This document shows positions 1-7,041 of a stretch of 10,792 bases of DNA, piece after piece. Below the pieces are notes generated by a model. That model was not told the DNA's origin and did no database searches. It saw only the letters and a program-made list of their open reading frames with translations. The stretch comes from Deltaproteobacteria bacterium. Its GTDB lineage: Bacteria; Myxococcota_A; UBA9160; SZUA-336. Both the position numbers and the translations under genes were made by a program. The stretch spans positions 1 to 10,792 of the forward strand of contig JAUXJB010000034.1 of assembly GCA_030624945.1 (NCBI GenBank), read 5' to 3'. Numbering within the stretch: the first letter of the stretch is position 1; the number at the start of each line of letters is the position of its first letter.

Positions 1-3000
1 ACACAGCTCGCGCTTGACGAACATCTTGGTGTATCCGAGCAGGATAGAGAGCTCGGGGCGGGTGAATGCCCGCGCACCGTCCTCGGTGGGCTTGCGTTTG
101 CGCAGCGTTTCGGAATTCGGAAGGAACTCGACCGTCGGATCCAGCCCTGCACGGTCGACCAGGAATTCCATCGCTCGCACCACACGCTCGGGATCCTCAT
201 CGCTGGTGAGGAGGTCCATCGACACGCAGCGGCTCTGCGACGCGTTGTGCGCAAGCACCGCTCTCGTGGCCTGATCGACACACGCTCGCAGTAGCTCGTC
301 CCGGGCCGGAGCCGACAGCTCCCCGCTAGCACAGCACGGCGCCAGCATCACCTTGAAGTTGACCTCGTGATCGGAGAGCTCGACACCTCCAGAGTTGTCG
401 AGCGCATCCGTGTTGATCCGCACGCCGGCCAGAGCGCACTCCACGCGAGCGAGCTGGGTGAGTCCGAGGTTGCCGCCCTCGCCTACCACTCGCGCGCGAA
501 GCTCGCCCGCATCGATGCGGACGCTGACATTCGCGCGATCGCCGACATCCCCATGCGATTCACTCGAGGCCTTGACGTACGTGCCGATGCCCCCATTCCA
601 GAGCAGGTCCACGGGCATCTTCAGGATGGCCCGGACGAGCTCCTCGCCACTCAGGGTGTCCTGCTCCACCGCGAGCGCGCGACGGGCCTCCGGCGAGAGC
701 GCGATGCGCTTGGCGCTGCGCTCGTACACGCCGCCTCCGCGACTGATCTTGGAGCGGTCGTAATCGTCCCAGCTCGAGCCGGGCATCTCGAAGAGGCGCC
801 TTCGCTCGTGCCACGCCCTCACGGGATCGGGGCCGGGATCGAGAAACACGTGCCTGTGATCGAACGCGGCCTGAAGCACGCCTCGGTGCGCGAGCAGCAG
901 ACCGTTCCCGAATACGTCTCCCGACATGTCCCCGATCCCAGCAACCGTGTAGGACTCCTGTTCGATGTCGATTCCGAGCTCCAGGAAGTGACGCCGCACG
1001 CACACCCAGGCACCGCGCGCGGTGATGCCCTCCTTCTTGTGGTCGTATCCCCGACTGCCGCCCGAGGCGAACGCGTCCCTGAGCCAGAAGGCGCGCTCCT
1101 CGGCGAGCCCGTTTGCGACGTCCGAGAGGTCCGCCGTACCACGGTCCGCGGCGACCACGAGGTATGGATCCGCGTGGTCGTGGCGAACCACTCTCGGCGG
1201 GGGAACGATGTCGCCATCCACCACATTGTCGGTGAGAGAAAGCAGCGCCGAGATGAAGCGGACGTACTGGCAGCGGGACTCCATTCGCCTCCGGTCCGGG
1301 TCTTCGATCCGCTGCTTGAGCACGAACCCGCCCTTCGCACCCACCGGCACGATCAGACCGTTCTTGACCATCTGGGTCTTCATCAGCCCCAGGATCTCCG
1401 CGCGCAGGTCTTGCTCTCGATCGCTCCAGCGAAGCCCACCGCGCGCGACCGGACCGCCGCGCAGGTGAACGCCCTCCATCAGCACCGAGTGCACCCAGAT
1501 CTCCACCCAGGGCTTGGGGGAAGGCATGCCATTCACGCGGGCGGAGTCGAGCTTGAAGGCGATCAGGTGCGGACCATCGATCTCGGCGGGCGCGAAGAAG
1601 CTCGTGCGTGTGGTGCTCTCGATCAGATTGGCCAGGATGGCGAACACTCGATCGTCACCCGCAGTGGCGATCGGATCCCGCTCGAGCTCGAGACGACGCA
1701 ACGCCTCGGCCTCGGCCTCGTTCCGGTCGCCGCGGACATCGGGATCGAAGCGGGCTCGAAAGAGGCTGAGCAGTGCGCGCGTCGCCCCCGGATATCGGAG
1801 CAGGGAATCGCGTGCAACCGATCGCAGTACGTTGCTCCCGATCTGTCTCGAGTAAGCCAGGTAGGCGCGCAACAGATCGACGCTGCGCCAGTCCAGGCCG
1901 GCCGTCTGGATCAGTCGGTTGAGCGAGTCGCTCTCGATCTGACCGGAAAGAGCGGCGCTCAATCCGGCGAGGATGTGTTGCTCCAGCTGTTCTTCCGAAG
2001 GCTCGAACCCGCACAGCTCCTCGATCCGGAAGGTCGTGATCCAGTTGGATCCGACTGCTCTACCCGCGATCTCTGTCAGTGCCGCATCGATGACGCGAAC
2101 GCCGAAGCGGTCGAGAACCGGCAGAAGGTCGGTCAGATAGGGCCGCTCGAGCTGGTAGACCTTGAAGCGGAGCGCGCTCTCTTCGCTGCCTTCACTCAGC
2201 CGGAGCCCGACGCGCGAGTTGCCCCAGCGAAGCTGCTCGAGCTGCTCGATGTCGAGCGCGGCCTCGCCGGGTGGGGTGACGAGCCGATACTCCTCCGGGA
2301 ACGAGCCGGAGTACTCGTCGTAGAGTCGGCCGGCCTGTTCTGCGGGGAGTCGTGCGAGCAACGCCTTCTCGAGGCGATCTCCCCATGGCTCCACGCGCTC
2401 CTGGATGTCGCCCTCCAGCTCGGCCAGGACGCCGAGATCCATCTCCTCCGGGCAGCTGCAGAAGAAATGCAGGAGCGCGATGTCCTCGTCCACGAAGGAG
2501 CTCCGGTCGTCGACGTAGCTCGCCTGATAGCGCTCCAGCAAGAGCTCGTGGATGTCCTGGCGCAGGTGCTCGTTGTAGAGCCTGCGGGGCAGCACGACGG
2601 ACGCGAAGAAGGAGCGGTCGCGCGCGCTGGGGATCACGCACACCTCGACTTGATGGTGTTCGGAGGCCTTGAGGATGCGCACGACCGCTTCGGTGATCCC
2701 CGAGACGTCGCGGGGAAACAGGAACTCCACCGGCAGGGAGTCGAAGGCCTCCAGTGCGGCCTTGTAGGTGTGCGAGCCTCGCTCGGCGCCGACCGCCTCG
2801 AGCACGAGCTCGAGTTTCTGGGCGAGGAGTGGGATCGCCGACGGTCGGGTTCGGATCGCCTGGTGCGTGAGCATGCCGACGAAGCGCCCGAACCCGACGA
2901 GCGCGCCGGAGTCATCGAACATCTTGATGCTGATCGAATCCAGCCGCCCGTGCCGATGGATCCTCGCCTCGACTCGGGACTTGTCGAAGTAGACCAGGCG

Positions 3001-3810
3001 CTCGTCGTCGAGCCGGGCCCGAACCAGCGCCGGGATGTCGCTGCCGCGCGCGGCCTCGACGAAGCGCGACCCCTTCTCATCGCGCAGCACACCCAGACCG
3101 CTCGACGGATCGGTCTCGACTTCCCAGCCATCGTGGATGCGCCGTACCCGGTAATGCCGGTAGCCGACGAAGACGTAGTTGTCTTCCGCGAGCCAGCGCA
3201 GGAAGCCCATCAAGCCGTGGTCGGGATCCAGCCCGAGCTTTCCCGCCGTGACCTCGAGCACAGCCGCGTGCTTTTGCAGCTCTCCGAGCATCCGCGTGTG
3301 GTCGCTCACGACGCCCTGCGCGCTCTGCATGACGCTGCGCACCTCGCGCTCGATCTCGTCGCGGCGCGCCTGCGACTCCACGAGCGGAACCTCGGCGTAG
3401 ATGTACGACTCGCGCAGGCTGGGGACCGCAGCCTTCCCCATGTTCGCGATGCCCCCGTCTTCCTCGCGGTCGATGGGAAGCAAAGGATGCAACAGCAGGA
3501 GCACCCGGAGCTCGAGCCGGTTCACGGCGAGACGCAAGGTGTCGACCAGGAAGACCTGGTCCGCGACCAGCACCTCGATCACGGTTCGACCCTTGCGCTT
3601 GCCACCGGGGTTCGCAACGCGAATCCGGATCTCTCCGGGCAGCAAGCGTTCGACCATAGAGGTCGCATCGCGCGCGATCTCACCGACGAGGCCGGCACCG
3701 CGTCGGCGCAGCTCTCGCGGATCGACGACCGACTTCAGCAGCTCACGCAGGAAGGGTTCGAGAGACTTCTCGCTCTCGACGGTCTCCACCGCTTCCTCGG
3801 CTCCTGACAT
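1..3810 (-). CDS. gdhB: NAD-specific glutamate dehydrogenase, large type (C-terminus beyond the left edge)
   Basis: Oxidatively deaminates glutamate to 2-oxoglutarate and ammonia with NAD+, in the cytosol. I read 1,270 codons from ATG at 3810 to the edge; family members are about 1,600 residues, so roughly the last fifth is missing. The N-terminal regulatory part includes VFLVDTLRL (about 86-94). The catalytic core has GGLRWSDR (791-798), a lysine-bearing MVKNGLIVPVGAKGG (814-828, K826 the likely catalytic lysine), the nucleotide-binding GIGDMSGDVFGNG (958-970), LLWNGGIGTYVK (1069-1080) and INTDALDNSGGVELSDHEVN (1132-1151). A GGAGGGGA (3828-3821) lies 10 bases before the ATG and supports the start. 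It is transcribed divergently from the formyl-hydrolase gene. Large GDHs are known allosteric enzymes in some bacteria (arginine-activated in Pseudomonas); nothing here shows regulation. The frame is intact and no expected motif is missing from the visible part. The symbol follows Pseudomonas usage. Confidence 0.97.
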   Translation of the reverse strand, partial: MSGAEEAVETVESEKSLEPFLRELLKSVVDPRELRRRGAGLVGEIARDATSMVERLLPGEIRIRVANPGGKRKGRTVIEVLVADQVFLVDTLRLAVNRLELRVLLLLHPLLPIDREEDGGIANMGKAAVPSLRESYIYAEVPLVESQARRDEIEREVRSVMQSAQGVVSDHTRMLGELQKHAAVLEVTAGKLGLDPDHGLMGFLRWLAEDNYVFVGYRHYRVRRIHDGWEVETDPSSGLGVLRDEKGSRFVEAARGSDIPALVRARLDDERLVYFDKSRVEARIHRHGRLDSISIKMFDDSGALVGFGRFVGMLTHQAIRTRPSAIPLLAQKLELVLEAVGAERGSHTYKAALEAFDSLPVEFLFPRDVSGITEAVVRILKASEHHQVEVCVIPSARDRSFFASVVLPRRLYNEHLRQDIHELLLERYQASYVDDRSSFVDEDIALLHFFCSCPEEMDLGVLAELEGDIQERVEPWGDRLEKALLARLPAEQAGRLYDEYSGSFPEEYRLVTPPGEAALDIEQLEQLRWGNSRVGLRLSEGSEESALRFKVYQLERPYLTDLLPVLDRFGVRVIDAALTEIAGRAVGSNWITTFRIEELCGFEPSEEQLEQHILAGLSAALSGQIESDSLNRLIQTAGLDWRSVDLLRAYLAYSRQIGSNVLRSVARDSLLRYPGATRALLSLFRARFDPDVRGDRNEAEAEALRRLELERDPIATAGDDRVFAILANLIESTTRTSFFAPAEIDGPHLIAFKLDSARVNGMPSPKPWVEIWVHSVLMEGVHLRGGPVARGGLRWSDREQDLRAEILGLMKTQMVKNGLIVPVGAKGGFVLKQRIEDPDRRRMESRCQYVRFISALLSLTDNVVDGDIVPPPRVVRHDHADPYLVVAADRGTADLSDVANGLAEERAFWLRDAFASGGSRGYDHKKEGITARGAWVCVRRHFLELGIDIEQESYTVAGIGDMSGDVFGNGLLLAHRGVLQAAFDHRHVFLDPGPDPVRAWHERRRLFEMPGSSWDDYDRSKISRGGGVYERSAKRIALSPEARRALAVEQDTLSGEELVRAILKMPVDLLWNGGIGTYVKASSESHGDVGDRANVSVRIDAGELRARVVGEGGNLGLTQLARVECALAGVRINTDALDNSGGVELSDHEVNFKVMLAPCCASGELSAPARDELLRACVDQATRAVLAHNASQSRCVSMDLLTSDEDPERVVRAMEFLVDRAGLDPTVEFLPNSETLRKRKPTEDGARAFTRPELSILLGYTKMFVKRELC

Positions 3811-3891
3811 CGAGGGCAGTTCCCCTCCGGCAGCGTGTCGCCTGATGACATATCGGCTGCGCAGGAATGGAGATGTAGCGGCGGGGGGACA

Positions 3892-3900
3892 TGGTATCCT
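3892..3900 (+). promoter_or_regulatory. Candidate extended -10 promoter, possibly leaderless
   Basis: TGGTATCCT fits the extended -10 pattern TGnTAnnnT and ends 7 bases before the ATG at 3908. Transcription from such a site would start at or next to the start codon, giving a leaderless message. No convincing -35 hexamer lies 16-18 bases upstream and no Shine-Dalgarno sequence precedes the ATG, which fits this reading. The site is in the 97-base gap between divergent genes. It is inferred from sequence only. Confidence 0.4.
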
Positions 3901-3907
3901 GAAGCGA

Positions 3908-4849
3908 ATGGCGCTTCGCATCGCTCTCTTCGGACAGGCGGACTTCGGCAAGCGCACGCTCGACCTGCTGCTCGAGAAGGGACACCGCGTGGTCGGGGTG
4001 TTCGCACCGCCCGAGGAGTCGCGTCCGGATGCCCTGGCTACGCGCGCCTCCGAGCTTGGAATCCCATCGGTGCGGCGGCGCCACTACCGCAAGAAGACAG
4101 GAGAGGCGATTCCCGCCGCGCTCGAAGCCTATCGCGACCTCGAGGCGGAGCTGAACGTGCTGGCCTCGGTACAGGTGTTCCTGCCGAGCGAGATCCTCGA
4201 GGCGCCAAAGCACAAGAGCATCTGCTTTCACCCCTCCCTGTTGCCCGAGTACCGGGGCGGCGCGGCCATGCAATGGCAGATCATCGATGGGCTCGAGGAG
4301 ACGGGCGTGTCCATCTTCATCCCCGACCAGGGTGCCGACACCGGACCGGTGGTCCTCCAGAAGGGAGGCGTGAAGATCGGTCCCTCCGAAACGACCGCGA
4401 GCCTCTTCTTCGACAAGCTCCTGCCCCTGGGAGTGGAGGCCGTGGTCGAGGCCGTCGAGCGAATCGACGCGGGCACGGCCCGGCCGCAGCCACAGGACGA
4501 AGCGCGCGCCTCGCACCAGGGGCTGGTAGACGACGGGATCGCGGCCGTGGACCTGACCCGCAACGCCAGCGAGATCGACCGGCTCGTGCGGGGCTGCGAC
4601 CCGCAGCCCGGAGCCTTCATCCGCATCGATGGGAAGCCGGTACGCCTCTACGACGCGGGGCTGGAGATCGAAGAGGTGGGCGAGCCGGGCGAGATCCTCT
4701 CCGTGGACTCCGCAGGTCTGCGCCTGGCGCTGCGAGGCGGCGTGCTCCGCATCGGCCGGGTTCGCGCCGACATGGGCAAGGAGGCGGCCAGCGCCTTCGC
4801 CTCCCGGGCGGGCCTGACGAGCGGTGCACGGGTGGAAAGCGGCGCGTGA
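3908..4849 (+). CDS. Formyltetrahydrofolate hydrolase-like formyltransferase (ALDH1L1 N-terminal domain type)
   Basis: A 313-residue protein of the methionyl-tRNA formyltransferase fold. It most resembles the hydrolase domain of 10-formyltetrahydrofolate dehydrogenase (ALDH1L1), which releases formate from 10-formyl-THF or passes it on. Visible: N-terminal IALFGQADFGKR (5-16), ELNVLASVQVFLP (81-93), the active-site segment SICFHPSLLPEYRGG (104-118) with H108, and DQGADTGPVVLQ with D144. A C-terminal formyltransferase domain follows (about 205-313). The residue two before the catalytic His is Cys106 rather than the Asn of Fmt; ALDH1L1 also lacks that Asn. The carrier-protein and aldehyde dehydrogenase domains of full ALDH1L1 are absent, and the stop is followed at once by the next gene. 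The frame stays open far upstream, over the glutamate dehydrogenase gene, but homology begins at the ATG at 3908. A true Fmt or a sugar-nucleotide formyltransferase is less likely. Likely cytosolic. Confidence 0.9.
   Translation: MALRIALFGQADFGKRTLDLLLEKGHRVVGVFAPPEESRPDALATRASELGIPSVRRRHYRKKTGEAIPAALEAYRDLEAELNVLASVQVFLPSEILEAPKHKSICFHPSLLPEYRGGAAMQWQIIDGLEETGVSIFIPDQGADTGPVVLQKGGVKIGPSETTASLFFDKLLPLGVEAVVEAVERIDAGTARPQPQDEARASHQGLVDDGIAAVDLTRNASEIDRLVRGCDPQPGAFIRIDGKPVRLYDAGLEIEEVGEPGEILSVDSAGLRLALRGGVLRIGRVRADMGKEAASAFASRAGLTSGARVESGA
4831..4839 (+). promoter_or_regulatory. Ribosome binding site for the CblC-like gene
   Basis: The purine-rich GGTGGAAAG lies inside the end of the upstream coding region, 6 bases before the GTG at 4846. 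It supports GTG as the start of the overlapping second gene and translational coupling of the pair. Confidence 0.5.
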
Positions 4850-5580
4850 GTCTCGCGGAGCTCCGGAGAGCGCTCGCGCGCTCCGGGCTCAACCTGGCCC
4901 TGCCGCTGCCCGCGGCCGACTACGACCGCAGCGTTTCCGCCGACTGGCAGACCGCGCGGGTGGCCCCCGAAGTGCGCTCGATCCTGGTGGTCGGAAACGG
5001 AGGTCGGGGCTTCTGGGACTGCTTTCGCCGCTCGCCCGAGGCATCGCTCCGGCGAGATCCACTCGACAGGTACACGGAGCGGGTCCTGCGCGAGGTGGCC
5101 GCGTCGCAGGATCCGCCCGCCCGCATCGCGCTCTACACCGATCACCGCGGTGGAACCTACCTCCCCATGGTCGCGCTCGCGCGGCGGGCGGGGTTCGGCT
5201 CCCCAGGACGTGTGGGAGTTCTCATCCACCCGGAGTACGGTCCCTGGCTAGCCCTGCGGGGGCTCCTCTATCTGGGCGACAACCTACCCTACGCGGAGCC
5301 CGCGCCCTTCGACCCCTGTACGGGCTGCCCGGCCCCGTGCGAGACGGCCTGCCGGGGAGGGGTGGTGAGCACCGCCGGCGTCGATACGGACGGCTGCTTT
5401 CGCACCAAGCTGCTCGACTCCACCTGCCGCAGCCGCTGCGACGCCCGCAGCGCCTGCGTGGTCGCCCCCGAGCACGCTTACAGCCCCGACCAGATGGCCT
5501 ATCACCAGCGCGTTCGCTGGCGCCCCAGCACCCTCCGCCACGCCACCCGGGTCCTGGTGAAGGGGCTCGTCGAGAGATAG
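4846..5580 (+). CDS. CblC (MMACHC)-like protein with an eight-cysteine Fe-S region
   Basis: A 244-residue protein starting at GTG, which overlaps the previous stop by 4 bases (GTGA). Three stretches resemble human MMACHC (CblC), the cobalamin-processing protein: RRDPLDRYTERV (69-80), GVLIHPEYGPWLALRGLLYL (124-143; MMACHC has a His-Pro-x-[FY]-Gly-x-Trp core) and YSPDQMAYH (212-220). Between the last two sit eight cysteines: C158, C161, C165, C169 (CxxCxxxCxxxC) and C184, C194, C198, C204, enough for two [4Fe-4S] clusters. CblC, QueG and reductive dehalogenases share a nitroreductase-like corrinoid-binding fold, and the latter two carry two [4Fe-4S] clusters. This may be a compact relative, though short bacterial proteins with this cysteine pattern are usually named only 'ferredoxin'. 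No signal peptide or membrane segment, so probably cytosolic. Gene order suggests work with the formyl-hydrolase. Corrinoid binding is inference; the cysteine motif and coding status are clear. Confidence 0.75.
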   Translation: MSLAELRRALARSGLNLALPLPAADYDRSVSADWQTARVAPEVRSILVVGNGGRGFWDCFRRSPEASLRRDPLDRYTERVLREVAASQDPPARIALYTDHRGGTYLPMVALARRAGFGSPGRVGVLIHPEYGPWLALRGLLYLGDNLPYAEPAPFDPCTGCPAPCETACRGGVVSTAGVDTDGCFRTKLLDSTCRSRCDARSACVVAPEHAYSPDQMAYHQRVRWRPSTLRHATRVLVKGLVER

Positions 5581-5590
5581 ATCGGACAGC

Positions 5591-6823
5591 TCACTGCTCC
5601 GCGGCCTGCATCTCGAGCGCAAGAGTCGGCCAGGTGTAGCCCCCCTCCAGCCCACAGCCGCTTCCCGCGCCGGAGAAGGCGTCGTAGAACTCCCGAAATC
5701 CGGCGTTGTCCGTGAGGCGCTCGAGCTGCTCCCTGGCGATCCGGGCGTCAGCGATGCGCTGAGCGTGGATCAGCGCGAGGTGTCCCCAGTAACAGGTGGC
5801 GGCGGAGATTCCATTGGCGCGCCAGGGAATGGGATCCGGGTCGGGGGTGTCGTCGCTCTCGATGGGGGCCACAGAGATTCCGGTCGACCTCCAGAGGGGA
5901 GAGGCGCTGGGGCGGAGGTGGCGGTCCACGGCGCGCCGGGCGCCCCCTCCCGCGAGGAGAGTGCGGGAGGCGGCGAGAACCAACCCACCGGCCGTCACCG
6001 CTCGTAACGGGGCCTCGCGCTGGCGATCGAGCCCGCCGTAGATCTCCTCCTCCTCCCACCAGAGGCGTTCGGCAGCTCCCTCCGCGATCACGTTCGCGCG
6101 GATGCGCAGTTTGCGCACCAGATCGGGCTCTCCGAGGAGCTCCCAGGCCCGTGCCGTCTCCTCGAACCCCAGCAGCAGCCAGCCACAGAAGATCGGATCC
6201 TCCACCACGAAGGGATGGCCCACCCGCAGGGCCCGCTCCGGATCCAGCCCACAGGCGATGGCGGAGCGGGTGATATTGGCGGCCTCTTCGCGCCACTCGG
6301 TCAGCTGGCGCGACTCCACCACCGCATCGAAGAGCGCGCTGCCGTAGGCGGTTGCCTCCAGCGGGTGCAGGATGACGGGAAGCGGTGTGTCCGGCGGGAG
6401 GCGCTCGCCCCAGACGGCGTCCAGCTGGCGGGTGGCGCACTCGAGCAGGTCGCGGGCGGAAGGCCCGACCTGCTGCACCAGCTTGGCGGCGGCGTACGCC
6501 GCGACGGGGGGTCCGACAAACCACGAACGCCCGTCCTCGCGGTAGAGAGGTCCGAACTCCGCGGCACGCGCCGCCTGGCTCTCCGGGGTGAGCGGCCGCT
6601 CCTCGGCCACCAAACCGCTCTCGAGCTGACAGACCGCGTAGAGCGTGCGGAGCTCCGAGAGGGCCAGGGCAGGATCGAGGTGCCGCAGCGCCAGTGCGTG
6701 GTGGGCACAGCTCAGGGCCGAGATGACGGAGCCGACCTCGGCGGCTGCTACGTGCAGCGCGCCGCCGGACACATCCGTCTCGAGGCCGCGAAACAGCTCA
6801 CGAGAACGTTCGACGAGATCCAA
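5591..6823 (-). CDS. GH63/glucosylglycerate-hydrolase-like (alpha/alpha)6-barrel protein, probably catalytically altered
   Basis: A 410-residue protein if started at TTG 6823. From memory it lines up along its length with the mycobacterial glucosylglycerate hydrolase (GH63-related, about 446 residues): GPPVAAYA (104-111) against its QPPVHAIAV, HPLEATAYGSALFD (153-166) against HGWESGMDNSPRWD, PFVVEDP (204-210) against FQVED, and FREFYD (376-381) plus GYTWPTLALEM (395-405) against the C-terminal FAEYYE and SWTAA segments. The second catalytic glutamate appears kept (E378), but the catalytic Asp of the GMDNS motif is replaced by Tyr160, so hydrolysis is doubtful. The frame stays open to GTG 6970 (459 residues). 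I prefer 6823 because homology begins there, a GAGGAG lies just upstream, and the extra 49 codons cover a terminator-like stem-loop. TTG 6835 and TTG 6922 are alternatives. The gene converges on the CblC-like gene with 10 bases between the stops. No signal peptide is seen. The substrate is unknown. Confidence 0.72.
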   Translation of the reverse strand: MDLVERSRELFRGLETDVSGGALHVAAAEVGSVISALSCAHHALALRHLDPALALSELRTLYAVCQLESGLVAEERPLTPESQAARAAEFGPLYREDGRSWFVGPPVAAYAAAKLVQQVGPSARDLLECATRQLDAVWGERLPPDTPLPVILHPLEATAYGSALFDAVVESRQLTEWREEAANITRSAIACGLDPERALRVGHPFVVEDPIFCGWLLLGFEETARAWELLGEPDLVRKLRIRANVIAEGAAERLWWEEEEIYGGLDRQREAPLRAVTAGGLVLAASRTLLAGGGARRAVDRHLRPSASPLWRSTGISVAPIESDDTPDPDPIPWRANGISAATCYWGHLALIHAQRIADARIAREQLERLTDNAGFREFYDAFSGAGSGCGLEGGYTWPTLALEMQAAEQ

Positions 6824-6827
6824 ATCG

Positions 6828-6833
6828 CTCCTC
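6828..6833 (-). promoter_or_regulatory. Candidate ribosome binding site deciding the barrel-protein start
   Basis: GAGGAG on the minus strand lies 4 bases before the TTG at 6823. The spacing is short but usable. No comparable sequence precedes the GTG at 6970 or the TTG at 6835; a weaker GAGGG precedes the TTG at 6922 by 5 bases. Confidence 0.35.
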
Positions 6834-6869
6834 AACAGGGTAACAGCTGCGGCAGAGAACTGGAGATAC

Positions 6870-6938
6870 AAAAACCCCGAGGATGCTGCGACCGACGGTG
6901 CGATCGCCCGCTCAGTGACCAAGCGGACCCTCGGGGTT
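6870..6938 (-). terminator. Terminator-like branched stem-loop in the leader of the barrel gene
   Basis: Positions 6929-6938 and 6873-6882 form a perfect 10-base inverted repeat (AACCCCGAGG / CCTCGGGGTT). Read on the minus strand, the second arm runs into five Ts (6874-6870), as in an intrinsic terminator. The intervening 46 bases can form a second hairpin (6922-6926 with 6908-6912, CCGCT/AGCGG) and a third (6904-6907 with 6888-6891), giving a three-way junction. It lies about 45 bases upstream of the preferred TTG start, so it could be an attenuator or riboswitch expression platform, or the end of a small RNA. I do not recognise a known riboswitch class. On the plus strand there is no T-run after the stem. 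Confidence 0.45.
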
Positions 6939-6964
6939 CGGTGGTAACTGGGCCGTCCGGACCA

Positions 6965-7041
6965 GTCCACCAGACAAGTGGTTAAGACCTAGACGGTTGC
7001 CACCTCACATGTCACTGGTCTTGTTAAACTCACTAGTGGAC
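6965..7041. repeat. Large imperfect inverted repeat, possible operator between divergent genes
   Basis: The plus-strand segment 6965-6992 and the minus-strand segment 7041-7015 are related copies. Both begin GTCCAC[C/T]AG and both end in a TTAA element followed by AAGACC and an AG, with a few small gaps. A 22-base spacer separates them. The area is AT-richer than its surroundings: 6961-7050 has 45 G/C of 90 by hand count. Symmetry and position, between the barrel gene and the aldolase gene, suggest a binding site for a dimeric regulator (GntR-type sites contain GGTC/GACC halves). Ends of a decayed small mobile element are an alternative. No regulator gene is in the window. Confidence 0.4.

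Noticed and set aside
367..3807. 1,146-codon plus-strand open frame opposite the glutamate dehydrogenase gene
   Set aside because: Its codons are in exact register with the antisense codons, so stops would need TTA, CTA or TCA in the real gene, which are rare in GC-rich DNA. The translation resembles no family, while the minus-strand reading gives clear GDH motifs throughout.
3401..3907. In-frame upstream extension of the formyl-hydrolase gene
   Set aside because: It overlaps the glutamate dehydrogenase gene antisense and is Ser/Arg-rich without similarity; the enzyme fold starts at the ATG at 3908.
3835..4845. Upstream extension of the CblC-like frame over the formyl-hydrolase
   Set aside because: The Arg/Gly/Pro-rich translation is an out-of-frame shadow; recognisable protein begins at GTG 4846.
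6873..6938. Possible tRNA or tRNA-like cloverleaf
   Set aside because: The closing stem is 10 base pairs, there is no T-loop consensus and no plausible anticodon arm; the T-tail fits a terminator better.
6824..6970. N-terminal extension of the barrel protein to GTG 6970
   Set aside because: It lies over the terminator-like stem-loop, has weak codon bias, no Shine-Dalgarno sequence at 6970 and no similarity; kept only as an alternative start.
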